In this document: positions 23,516-33,869 of the stretch, one piece after another
Layout: each line of letters opens with the position of its first letter
Position numbering within the stretch: the first letter of the stretch is position 1
Notes under the pieces: generated by a model
The model's database searches: none
What the model was told of the DNA's origin: nothing
What the model saw: the letters and a program-made list of their open reading frames with translations, nothing else
Position numbers and translations under genes: made by a program
Source: Hydnum rufescens UP504
Taxonomy: Eukaryota > Basidiomycota > Agaricomycetes > Cantharellales > Hydnaceae
Length of the DNA: 42,293 nucleotides
Direction of reading: 5' to 3'
Assembly: GCA_014904985.1 (NCBI GenBank)
Contig: MU129258.1
Coordinates: forward strand, 1 to 42,293

Positions 23516-24139
23516 AGTATATGTACGATAGACAATCTCATAGTGCGATAACCTGCTTCGGTTCATCGGACTATAGCCTTTGCAGACCGAGTTCTACCCA
23601 CTCGATTCAGGGACAGCAATCAATCAATCTCGATTGGGGAAACCTGCCGAATCCATATTACCAACTAGCTTGCTCTTCTCATGCGTTTCGTTGTACCTTG
23701 TGCTCTCAGGATGCACAAGAATACCCCTACAGATAGCCGATGGATTATTGAAGATTTCACGACCAGTTCATTAGAATCTCATCCTCCGCCCCTACGAATG
23801 TCCCTCGCATCGTCTTTGACAACCAAACTTTTGCATTCAGTCCAAGCTCTATGGAAGCCAGTTCCAAGTTGGATCTGCCGACCAGCGAACGTGGAAGTCC
23901 AAGTCAAAGGAGACTATCGAGCTGCGACACGCGCTTGGTGGTGACATTAGCAGCGCACTATTAGGAGTGCCTTTACTAGTGCGCTTGTGGGACGTCTAAG
24001 AGTTTTGGAATGCCATATTTTTAGTTTAAGTTTTACAGCAGACCCATGCGTCGTCTCGATTCATCCCTCACTCATCAGCTCTACGTTCATTTCAAAGTTA
24101 TCCAGAGTCATGCATGAAATACAAAGGTTCAGGTTCAAG
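23516..24139. other. No recognisable gene
   Basis: Open frames on the plus strand (23580-23944) lack recognisable motifs. I see nothing else in this stretch. Confidence 0.4.
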
Positions 24140-26463
24140 TCATATCGAGGTGATCCACTTTTCTTTATCGTCCAGAGTTCTCGAAGCGGATAATATCACG
24201 GCCTCATGAAGCTCCTTGTACCGCTCAACCTCGACAAGGTGAGAGATCCGGTCGATTGCGCCTTTCGGTTTCAATGCCGCGAACGTGGTGTCGTTGACAT
24301 AAGACATGACTTCCTCATGGATGCTGCCCTTAAACCGTGAATACTCCTTCAGCACAAGATTGACCATCGCAGGAGATATCCGATCCAATCCACGGGAATC
24401 TACCAATGTAAATAAACAGCTCATCACAATGGTGATATCGATCACATATCCCATGAGATATCGAAGGATTTCGGGGCTATAGTATGGCATAGGTTAACTG
24501 GAGCTTCATCTACGCTTGACTTGACGGACACCCGCGTTCTTTGGTAAATTCCATAGGCCCATGAGGCTAGTGCCACAGCGATTGCGGCCGGGAGGACAAA
24601 TGGCGCTGAAGGCGGGACACTCGTAGCCACACCAACCGCGGTGCCGATAATCTTTATGGTGTTATCGACGCTGAGTTAGTTCCGTCTCAGACTGTGTCAT
24701 TTAGATCTAGGGGACAGGGCGATGCATACAGAGTCGAGGGCTTCGGCAGGTTGCTCGCAAGATCTGTCACCAGATGCGTCATCAGGCCTCGAAATTCTGG
24801 CGACTTCAGACACTACATACAAGAATTCGATTAGTGCGAACAATTGTTGCAACGACTGGTGCAAGACGTGCCTGATGGTTTGGATCATTAAAATTCCAGA
24901 CGTTGACGATGTCATCATGGATGACCCCAATGTATTCATTAAGAGGGATGCCAGTAAAGGTTCCCGAGAACATATAGCCCCAATACTCTATGGAAACAAA
25001 AAGGTGGACGTGAGGTCGGAATCTCTCGTGTTTCCAAGATGGACGCACTGTGCCGCCCGACACTGGAAGGTATCACATCAGAATGTGTACGTTGGACCAG
25101 CGATAGGAAAAGACTGCACTGACTCAATCGATGTTGAGATCTTTGTTCCAAGACTACCTCTTTGAGTAACTGCGAAAAGCCAGCCTTCGAGATTCGGTGG
25201 CTCTGAATCAGCAGTACCCTCGCTTGTTGGTGCCTGGGTTTTCGGATCAGTGGCCTTTGTACGAACACCGAGGATAGAGTTCATTGTGAGGTTGATCAGT
25301 CTCTCGATAGTGTCTTTGTACTCGTGGTTCGCTAGAAATTCAGACTCTATGAGCGTGAGAATAAATGTCGTCCAACCAATAGTACACACTAGAAACCTCA
25401 GTCCATGTATGTCTATTGCCTGCCACATCATTGAGGAGCTTCGCACAGCTAACTTTGACGTCCTCTGTAGCAGTTTCTTTGGCTTGACGCTCCCATTCGA
25501 CTCTGTCATCAACAAGAGACTCTGGGAGACTAAACTTCTTTTGGATCACAAGCTGGTCGTACTTGGTGAATACGACAATGATCGGGACTCGAGGGGATGC
25601 AGGATGATAGATCGCCAACGCTCAGCATAGAAACACCAGTTTCGAGAGAAGCGATCAATATACCCATGCTGGTATCGTCCTGGAGGAGTATTTCATCTCC
25701 TCGCTCAAAAACTCGACCCCCGGAAACGGGAATCTCGCAGCACAGCCTAGAGGCGTGAGAAATGAGGATCTCATGGGGGCACTCTGTAGAAAAGGCGAGA
25801 TTATACGCACCAAATAGCATGTAACCTGTCCTTAAGCTCCCTTTCCGCGCCCTTCCTCTTGATGAACTCTTGAACCGTTTTAAGATTCTTTATATCTCCA
25901 CCAAGGAATCCTTGTGAATCGTGTAGAATGAGTCGATGGTTGTCATCAGAGGTGAGTGGCTGATCAATATCGTGTTGAGTGGAATGGTCATTGGAGGTTC
26001 TCTACAGCATGCATCGGGATCAAGTAATGCAGGATTTGGGGAAGGAGAAGAGAACGCACAGTGAGGTTGTCGACACCGAATACTGCATTGATCACGGAAG
26101 ATTTTCCCACCCCTGACTGCAAATGCTTTAGAGTGAGTGAAATGGATCAGAAAGGATGCATGGCTTACTTTTCCCACAACGAGTACCCTGAACCTAGCGA
26201 CGCTACCTGACCTAAACACTGACGGGGGTATAGATGAGGAACGTAGCGTACCTAGAATCCTCTAGGAGAGTGTCGGTGATGGGCCTCAGCGGGGAGGAGT
26301 CCTGCGGCATGTTGGTAGGATTGGTTGATGCTGGTACTTGAAGTACCGCAGTCTCGCGCGAAGTTTTAGTGCCTGGATAAGTGGAACCCTCGGTATCAGG
26401 GCTAGCTGCACGATCCGGCATGGGAGAGCCGCGTCGCCAAGGGAGGAACTGGAGGAGTGGCAT
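24140..26463 (-). CDS. P-loop GTPase of the basidiomycete G-domain family with C-terminal membrane helices
   Basis: It starts MPLLQFLPWRRGSPMPDRAA at 26463 with a disordered ~70-residue leader. An intron follows, then FRVLVVGK, a ~55-nt intron, and SGVGKSSVINAVFGVDNLTV, giving an intact Walker A (GKSGVGKSS, about 26170 and 26117). Further pieces are GGRVFERGDE (about 25710), VPIIVVFTKYDQLV (TKxD G4 motif, about 25570), then EYKDTIERLINLTMNSIL, and the C-terminal helical region GVIHDDIVNVWNFNDPNHQA (about 24920). FVLPAAIAVALASWAYGIYQ (about 24590) and EILRYLMGYVIDITIVMSCL (about 24460) are hydrophobic. The end is at 24140. This family is expanded in mushroom genomes and its function is unknown. 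The G2/G3 region falls in a different frame and may reflect introns or small errors. Confidence 0.75.
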
Positions 26464-27144
26464 TATTGGCTAACAGATGGAGTACAGCGACAGTTTGATT
26501 GTTGGTGTATCTTGAAAACACGGAGGCCTCGTGCACAGTCTATTCATCAGAATAGAAGCTAGAGAAAGCTACGGACTGCTCGAATGAGCCGTGAGATCCT
26601 ACCGAGGTGAGGCCGAGGACGTCTCTCTCCATAGCCGTAGCTGTCTAGTATGGCGATTGGTACATTCTTTGGCCAGAGTCTGTCCTAGTCCGTCAGGCAA
26701 AATCGGGCTGTTGTCCAGTGTGATCAGGAATAATCTGGGCAGCTCTCCATATACAGCAATCAGTTAAACTTGCGATCAGATCTAGGGCCTTCAGGAGGAA
26801 CTTTGACCCTAAAGGTAGCAAATTTTCTGAAATGTACAGCCACTTTCGGGACATCAAATCCATAATATTTCCCTCTCTGGGTTGGCACACGAGTCTCCAT
26901 GGTTTCCTGGTTCGACGTTACCAGATCAAGATGTGGCACTCAACCACACCTGTCCATAGAAGGTCCCTATCTTGAGGAAGCAACCATGGAGAGGTTTGTG
27001 CTTCTCGGAGAGAACTCAGAGAAGCTAGTCAAGTTGACATAACAGGAATGCTCCTGCCGCCTGGCTTTGACATTTTGTACAGATGTTATTTGACATTTCA
27101 CATACGCAGACGCCCTCTCTCTTTCTTTCTCTACTCCATCAACC
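26464..27144. other. No recognisable gene
   Basis: Upstream region of the GTPase gene and of the small ORF that follows. A minus-strand frame at 26693-26890 has no recognisable motif. A TCTCTTTCTTTCTC pyrimidine stretch (about 27117-27132) precedes ATG 27145 and could be core-promoter-like, as is common in fungi. Confidence 0.35.
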
Positions 27145-27309
27145 ATGTGGAAATCCATCCGCAAGCATGTTAAGCTCCCCAAGAAACTCACCAAGAAATT
27201 CACCAAGAAAGAGGTCCCCAATGAACAAGTCTCTGATGAACAAGTCCCCGATACAGGAGTCCCTGACAAAGAAGTCCCCAACAAAGGAATCTGTAATAAA
27301 GTACTATGA
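27145..27309 (+). CDS. Small Lys-rich repeat protein, 54 aa, function unknown
   Basis: ATG 27145 is preceded by a pyrimidine-rich tract and CAACC, a good fungal start context. The first half is basic (SIRKHVKLPKKLTKKFTKK). The second half is a run of VPxxxV(S/P)D steps such as EVPNEQVSDEQVPDTGVPD, a five-residue period. The underlying DNA repeats AAGTCCCC-type units. It may be a real small gene or a short repeat that happens to be open. No homologue is recognised. Confidence 0.35.
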   Translation: MWKSIRKHVKLPKKLTKKFTKKEVPNEQVSDEQVPDTGVPDKEVPNKGICNKVL

Positions 27310-27714
27310 ATTGGATGAGTAAACTGTTGTGAACTGAGGGTAGTTGAACATGTAGCCTAGGGAAGCGCGTAGAGAGATACGAAAGGGGAAAGCAAGGAGG
27401 TAGGATATGAGGGAAATAGGCAAGGCGAGCAATATGAGCGGCTCGAATGAGTGCGGTCGTGTGAGTTCAAGAAGGGTGTAGCAAGGGATGTGCTTCGTAG
27501 CGCGTCCTTAATTCGACTGACTTGAAGATCCTACCTAGCCTGGCTAGGTAGTAATCTCACTTCCTGTTTGGCCTGGCCTCATGTGGAAGTGGAGTGGATG
27601 GGCGACAGAAGAAGGCAGAGGGTTACCTGGAATGATGATGTCAGGATCAAATTGACATTTGCTTCCGCCTAAGGACTTACCTGTCAGAGTATCATTCTTC
27701 ATCAACCCTATCAT

Positions 27715-28092
27715 ATGGCGCCTACTTCCTCAAATGCTCTTGTCTCCTCTCTCCCTCCATTCACTACGGGGGTTATTGTCATCCTTGCCATTATTGGCAT
27801 TTCTCTTATTATTATTGCCCTCGTTCTATCAGGCCTCGGCCAGCGGGCTATGGGCTGGGTAGTCAACCAGTGGCAGCATTGGCGCCCTTGTCAGCACCTG
27901 TCATTCCCTCGCTCCCCACGTGAGTCCATGGAGTTGCCAATCCAGACTCCCCCTCCTCCTCCTCTACCCCCAGTCCCTGAATCCACATCACCTGTCCTAA
28001 TCCATACTCCATCCACATCATTATGGTCCTTTGACACTTTGGACACCTTTGGAGTACCCAGGCGTACACTGTCTTGGAAGTACATATGCTAA
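27715..28092 (+). CDS. Single-pass membrane protein, 125 aa, function unknown
   Basis: An uninterrupted frame from ATG 27715. A short Ser-rich N-terminus is followed by one strong transmembrane helix (TGVIVILAIIGISLIIIALV, residues 18-37), a Trp-containing juxtamembrane stretch, then a proline-rich tail with PPPPPLPPVP. There is no signal-peptide cleavage pattern or known domain. The intact frame contrasts with the decayed genes to the left. It may be a lineage-specific protein or the product of a nearby repeat. Confidence 0.4.
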   Translation: MAPTSSNALVSSLPPFTTGVIVILAIIGISLIIIALVLSGLGQRAMGWVVNQWQHWRPCQHLSFPRSPRESMELPIQTPPPPPLPPVPESTSPVLIHTPSTSLWSFDTLDTFGVPRRTLSWKYIC

Positions 28093-28721
28093 GGGGGATA
28101 CATATGGAAGTTGGGGCATAGCCATGTGGAGGTGTGCACAGGATTCGTAACACGGCTGCGTCAGCTTAGTGAGGCTTAGTGATGGTGGCTGTGGAGGCTG
28201 ACTGATGGGCTGTGGAGCCAGCATTCTAGGAGGATCCGGAAGGTTATGGAAGACGGCGGAAGGCTCTGGAAGGTTGGAGGCTGTGTGCAGGAAATAGTAT
28301 TTATAGCCCTTCGCAGTTGGGGGATCACCAGTTTCGATCTCTCAGGATTCCCACTGCGATAGGTGCGAGACTTGTGTGTCCCTTGTTGTGTGGTGTATAC
28401 TCAGGATTCCCACTGTGATAGTGTGTGGTTAATTAGTCTCCTTCCTCTTTCTGTTTGTGGCTTTGACGGCAGTGTCGCCCTGACAGATGATTTGTTAGTA
28501 GCTTAGCCGATAGTGAGTACTCACTGCTCAGCTCTTGTATTCTCGCATTCCTATGAATGGCGTGTTACTTCGACTCACACTGGGAGTAAAAACAATGTAG
28601 AATTCGATGGGAGAAGCCGTGGGCCTGCCACGGCAGCTCCCTGTAGTCGCGCAACGTATGTACATTATGATTACATAATCACTATACTACAGTGCCCCCC
28701 TGTATATACGATGCGTGACCT
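28093..28721. other. Non-coding with short direct repeats
   Basis: GGAAGG-type repeats occur at about 28236-28290 (GGAAGGTTATGG, GGAAGGCTCTGG). A direct repeat CTCAGGATTCCCACTGYGAT occurs twice (about 28350 and 28400). This could be an LTR-like or promoter remnant; no terminal repeats were identified. Confidence 0.4.
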
Positions 28722-30465
28722 CTAGTCCGCCAATATCTCGTCCAATATGATCTCATAGATTTCCCTCACGCCCACCCATCTGAAGTATTCCGTATTGTAT
28801 GTGCCGCGAGCCAGTAGCAACATAGGAGAGACCTGGGGGGAGGCATGGGCGGCAAAAGCCAGCAGCTCACGGAAGACGCTGTTGGGGTCCAAAGGGACCG
28901 AGAAGCCTAGAGGGGAGACATAGGAGAGGTGCTTACGAAGTAGGGCCTCCAGGTCTGAGGCTTGATGGCGCTGCGAGGTCGGAGACGCCGGCCCTAGGGC
29001 CCATAATTGCTGCACCTGTCCTACGAGGAAGGCCGGTGAGAGTGCGTATTGTGACATTAGGTGAGAGCTAGAGCCCTGCACCCTGGGTGGGAGACTCGTC
29101 ACCCCATGTAACAAGAGGACCATCTCTTCCTGCTGAAAGTGGGGAATGGGATGTGAGGGGTGCCCTTCCAGACCAAGGGGAATTGGGAAACTCTCGAGGT
29201 GTTCCCTGCCTCTTACTCATATTTTTTGTGTGACTTTGGCCTTTGCTCTGGGGCTGAATTCTCGCAGGGTGCCAGGAATTGCGCTGGGGTGTATTCCTGC
29301 GGCAGAGGGTTCAGCGGGGTATTGGAGGAAAGCCGCTCATTGATTCTGAATGGCTAGGAGGGCCTGGTCATGATCCTTGTAGGCGATAATAGTTGTACAT
29401 AGGAGGCGGAGCCACAAGTGTATGAAGGGCTGTATTTCTCGAATAGTTCACATTCCAGTTCATCTTCAGACCTGAAGTAGAGGAAAGGGCCAAGTGTACC
29501 AGAAAGATTCCTGCACGGACACACTCTTCGTCCCAATCGGCTTCGGTTCCCACGGTTGATGAGCCCGACTCCCCCGTGGACGGTGATGGGGCTTCCTCCG
29601 GAGGCTCCTGGGGCGCTGAGAAGTCCTCGAAAGGTGGAGGATTCATGTCCTTGAAAGATGGGGGGTCCTCTACTGTAGACGCCATTGGGATTGGTGGAGG
29701 AGGAGGGCGTGGCATGTTTCATGGGGCTGAAGGGTATAGGGGGTCCAATTCCATACGCTCCAGCAGGTCTGGCGGAGCCCCATAAGGGTGGGCATACGGG
29801 TCCACTAGTCATTGACGCAGAGGGGCAGTATGGAGGAAGGCTGGGAATGTTGGGGGAATGATCCAGTTCCCTTGGTTTCGTTTGGCCCATTTCTTGCAAG
29901 TCTCATAGTTCTCGTGGAATAGTGGTAATGGAGGCTCGTAGCGTTTCCTATCCGTGAGCCCCTTGAGTGAAACGGTTTCCTTTCCTAGTACCTCCTGCAT
30001 CTCCTGGAGGACTGCCGTAGCGTCAGGTTCCCTGGTGCTTGTCAGCCAGCGGACCATTCGTGCTACATAGACCTCGCCACTTTCTCCCCTCGGCCACCTG
30101 TAGTTGGCTCCATGGAGGCAGTGATAAGGGCCCAGTGCTGGTGCTTTGGTGGCGTGCCCTGGGCGCACCACCCAAACATCCACTGGGCTCAGCACCTCCT
30201 GTGCTGCGATAGCCTGGCTCAGCTCCCTATGGAATTGTACCCATGTCTTCTCCCATGTGAATCCTTCCCCGAATCGGCGCGAAGGGAAACGCTCTTCAGC
30301 GTGGGCTCAGGCTCGGGCCCAGAGGGGTGATTCCTCTGCCGAACCCTGGGGGAAGAGCTCTACCGGTGGCTGGGAGTTAGCCTCGTGGACTGTCCACACT
30401 GGCACTCCCAACTTGGCCAGGCTTTCGCCAATGAATTTTGAGCGGGTGTTGCTGGCCCTGACCAT
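28722..30465 (-). pseudogene. Unrecognised proline-rich protein gene broken by in-frame TGA codons
   Basis: From ATG 30465 (MVRASNTRSKFIGESLAKLG) one frame runs about 365 codons to 29368. It is interrupted only by three TGA codons: after SPLWARA (about 30319), after HTAPLRQ (29809) and after DPLYPSAP (29718). It then ends at a fourth TGA after RLQGS. Between them the frame is clearly protein-like: SPVDVWVVRPGHATKAPALG, RRFGEGFTWEKTWVQFHREL and a PRPPPPPIPMAS/acidic segment. A one-base frame change leads to a last block (29123-28722) with VLLLHGVTSLPPRVQGSSS and ending ILDEILAD. I do not recognise the family. It is probably a multicopy gene, because TGA-only breaks suggest CGA-to-TGA decay of methylated repeats. 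Confidence 0.5.
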
Positions 30466-30505
30466 TAGCCCCATTTGGCATACTGCACCTGATGCTGTAG
30501 ACTTT

Positions 30506-30601
30506 TTGCATCAGAAATGGTAACTTACCGTGGGTTTTTTGCATCAATTACGGTAAGTTACCGTTACTGTAGTTGATGCATCAATCCCAGCTGTTGCATC
30601 A
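30506..30601. repeat. Hairpin with repeated TTGCATCA
   Basis: GGTAACTTACCGT (30519-30531) and its exact complement ACGGTAAGTTACC (30550-30562) form a 13-bp stem with an 18-nt loop. TTGCATCA occurs at 30506, 30539 and 30594, and the palindrome TGATGCATCA at 30574. It lies just upstream of the minus-strand gene, so it is either a MITE end or a regulatory palindrome. Confidence 0.6.
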
Positions 30602-31084
30602 GGCTACATTAACCTCTATTATTCTAATATTGACCGAGGGTTCAGTTGGGTTCTTCATGGATTTGAATCCATTTATATCCTATTTAGGATGGTTTCCATA
30701 TTAGGTTGATTTCTATATTTGTACTATGGTGCCACGGTTGATAGTGGCAACAAGTAATCCCCAACTCTAAAGCCGAGTATCACCAGTACATGCTACAGCC
30801 CATGCCCGGCCCCACACCAGTGTATCCGTCTCAGACATAGATTGATTACAACCAGTATGTACATAAGTAGAGCAAGGCTGCTAGGGTTGTCCTAGATCTA
30901 AAGTATATGATCAGACTACAGATACCATACCATAAATATGGATTGTTGGGGACCATGTGAGCTTGAGAGGCCTCGAGCCAGAACCCGGTGCACTGGGTAT
31001 CATTTGGTTCTCATCTTGGAACCCACCTGCCTTGCTTCGTCTCTTCTTCTCTGCTGTCGTACCAGTTGACGACGGTGCGTTCGA
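30602..31084. other. No recognisable gene
   Basis: An AT-rich spacer downstream of the 517-aa gene. Nothing beyond short frames is seen. Confidence 0.4.
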
Positions 31085-32688
31085 TCACTCAGATGTTGTG
31101 CTCGACCGCTTGGGTGTTGCAAGTGGTTGTTTCATTGCAGAGTCCTTGGGCATGTTGGAGTTTCTGCATTGCAACAGACTCGGCGGTTGAAGAGGTGTAG
31201 AATGCCTTACAACTGGGGCGTCGGGTTCTGCAAATTCTGAATATGGATTCGATTTGGGAGGTGATGCTGAGGCACCTCGGCCAAAGGCAGTAAAGGAAGA
31301 AATGGCCTGCTCTGCGACTTGTGTGAAAGCAACCACATTGGGGGGCCAAGCCCTCAGAGAAGGACGAAGGTGCAAAGGAAGAGCTGATGCTACTGCAGGA
31401 CCACTGTCTTGGGTATTGGCGCTAGTGCTAGGGACAAGGGAGTCCTGATAAACGGAGATAGGATTTGAGGTCCTGGAGGTCATATACGTGATACTTGAGT
31501 GACGTGGTCGGGATTGTCGTTGTTGCTGTTGATTTTGAACATGACTTGGGTGGTGGAATACGTTAGGGTCACTGTAAGTCATAGGTTGTGGGACAGCCAT
31601 GGCGAGAGGCGTGCTGTCTGGATGAGGGACTATGAAGCTGCTTGTTAACGAGGTAACAGCTTGGGTGTCAGTATTTTCTGCAACGAGTTTCTGAATGCTT
31701 CCTGAGGCTTCCGAGTGTGTGACAATTGGTGGGAGGTCGAGAGAGATAGGCACTCTTCTCCCACTGCTCAAAGCTCCTGGAGTAGAACTGTCTTGAGCAG
31801 AGGAATTGGCCATTGGGCCCGGTGGGGTCTCGCCGCCATAGACCGTCTTCGGCCGTCCATCATCTCCCTCTGTGGTTAAGATGCCAAGCTCTTCTAGAGC
31901 AAGTGTGATCTCGTCCTTCCACATTTGACCCTTTCGAAGGTTCAATCTGTCACAGAATCAGTTAGCGATGAAGTAGCCAAATGACCAGAAATTTACTCAT
32001 GAAGGGAGGCTGAAGTGCTTCTTAGAGTGTTGGCATCGCTTTGGAGTGGAATGAACCTCAGGAGATGAGAATGACGTGTTCTCAGGAATGGACATCTTTT
32101 TTGATCGGTTGGACTTGGGGTTGACGAGGGAGCAGAACTGCCAATAATAAGGCCTTCTACCTCGTCCTCATCTATGGCACAGAACATCCCCGAACTCCCT
32201 GAGAAGGTAGCCTTGTACTTGCGAGTAGAGAAACTCTCCTGCCATTTGTCCTGCACGATGATATCGGATCTGACACGGACGTCAAGGGGAAAGGTGGACA
32301 GCATCTGTGCAGAGAGTGCATTGATCTCGAATGTCTTGATTGAAGAGTTCTTTGATTTGGGTTTAATGAAAGACGTCGAATCTGAGTAAGAGCGGGCATG
32401 TGGTGCAACGGTCCACGCGGACCGGTGCATTGGAGGGCGAGGGAATGCAGGAGGAAGGATAAGCAGGCTACTATGAGCATTGATGTCTTTCATGCTTTGG
32501 GTGCGTGCCGTAATGACAGAAGATGATGAGCACGGCCGCAAGTGGTAAGAAGATGAGGTACTGGGCTTCGAGATTGCCGTACTAGAACCTAGAGGATGGT
32601 CCTGGGAAGGCTCAACACCTGGAACAAGTGAACCAATAAGTGAAAAAAGGCTTGGGCTTTTGCGACGCCACACCGAGAATCTTGACAT
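31085..32688 (-). CDS. Ser/Thr/Pro-rich hypothetical protein, 517 aa, two exons
   Basis: Exon 1 is 32688-31997 (692 nt) and exon 2 is 31946-31085 (862 nt). Their sum is exactly 518 codons including the stop. The 50-nt intron has donor GTAAAT, a CTAACTGA branch site and acceptor GACAG, so the model is self-consistent. The protein begins MSRFSVWRRKSPSLFSLIGS, is rich in Ser, Thr, Pro and Gln (a QQQQRQSRPRHSS stretch), and has a more ordered piece MWKDEITLALEELGILTTEG at the start of exon 2. There is no signal peptide, membrane helix or known domain. It is the only multi-exon gene here with no lesion. It lies just downstream of the RPB1 fragment and KDZ transposase on the same strand, so it may be cargo of the same element. 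Confidence 0.65.
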
Positions 32689-32929
32689 TTATGAGTCAGT
32701 CACATGGTTCCAAGAGAATTTCTGACGATACATACATGAGAAACCTTGCTCTCTCCAGCATTTTCCAGTGCGTACGTATTCTTTCTGGGCCACTGCTTTG
32801 GCATTGAACACGGGCAAGCATGTCGCGAGGGAGAGCAGATCCACTCAACATAGTGGTGGGGAAGGATCCATTGAGTGATTCGCGATGGGCATGACTTGTA
32901 CTTGGGTGGCATCAGAGATCCTTGGGCAG

Positions 32930-33722
32930 GAGATGTTGGTGAGTATCGTGGAGATGCAGGGCTGAAAGATGGACTAGTAGGGGAATATCGAGGCGAGGTG
33001 GGACTGAAAGATGGGCTAGTAGGTGAGTATCATTGTGATGTGGGGCTGAACAACAGGACCGAGGGCTGTACTGTGGGCGGAAGGTCGGAGAAGTGAGGGT
33101 GTAGTGAGAATTCACCAGAGACGCCAGATTGAGCATTGGTGATGTTGGCAATATTGCAGTGCCACAAAATTGACTGAAGAAAGGCGAGGTTGTGAAGGGC
33201 GGAGTGTGAAAAGGTGAAGTTGCAGGTTTGCCAAATGAAGGAGGCGTGCAAGGTGGGGTAGACGAGTGATTCCCTGGGGGACTGGGGCTGCATGGGGATG
33301 CACGAGGTAACGCAGAGTCTGGCCCAGCTCTAAATGGACTCTGACCGAAGCCCAGCAGGTACGAAGCAAAGCCGGCAGGATCATCTTCACCACTCTGAGC
33401 TAGTAGCGAGAACGCCACAGCATCGCCTTTGAACGCCTCGTCGTACATAGGTGAGCTGGAGTCATATGGTATCAGGCCCCCCAGAGTGGCAACCCCATAA
33501 CCAGCGTGAGCAGCTAGCATGTTTTGAACCGGAAGGCAATGATCAACGATGACATCTTTGAGCATGTCCAGAACGATGTCAAAACCGCCAGTCCCCATTG
33601 GTGCCATTTGCCCAATTACGGGTTTGGCCAAGATTTCAGCCATCAGGGCAAACGATTCAGCTGGGGTGAATGGGGGTATGAACGGAATAGTGGCCGACTC
33701 AACGTCAGCATTTGCCACAGCG
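32930..33722 (-). pseudogene. RPB1: C-terminal fragment of RNA polymerase II largest subunit (RPB1), with CTD heptads
   Basis: After a poly-T acceptor (about 33723) the frame reads VIGQMAPMGTGGFDIVLDML, KDVIVDHCLPVQNMLAA, PYDSSSPMYDEAFKGDAVAF and LLGFGQSPFRAGP. These are the end of the RPB1 body and its linker. Serine/proline-rich sequence follows, then in a shifted frame the heptads [20 protein letters not shown] and [14 protein letters not shown] (about 33030-32930). A TGA sits where the heptad series expects Arg. The ~1,400 upstream residues of RPB1 are absent and unrelated DNA flanks the piece, so this is a captured or duplicated gene end, not the resident gene. It lies directly downstream of the KDZ transposase end on the same strand. 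Confidence 0.85.
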
Positions 33723-33869
33723 CTGAAAAAAAAACATCACTATATACATGTGTTTCCAATGAATATCATCAGAGACTTGGAAGCAGCAAGTGGGAAACCA
33801 AAGATACAATGAAAGTCGACAAGAAAGGGAATACATAGAGAGAAAAAACTGGTCCTCAATCATCCTCGG

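Noticed and set aside
28093..28721. LTR of a retrotransposon
   Set aside because: There are short direct repeats, but I could not find a second copy, a primer-binding site or gag/pol sequence nearby.
29368..30465. Alternative genetic code with TGA as a sense codon
   Set aside because: Intact genes nearby end in normal stops, and TGA at expected Arg positions is better explained by CGA-to-TGA decay.
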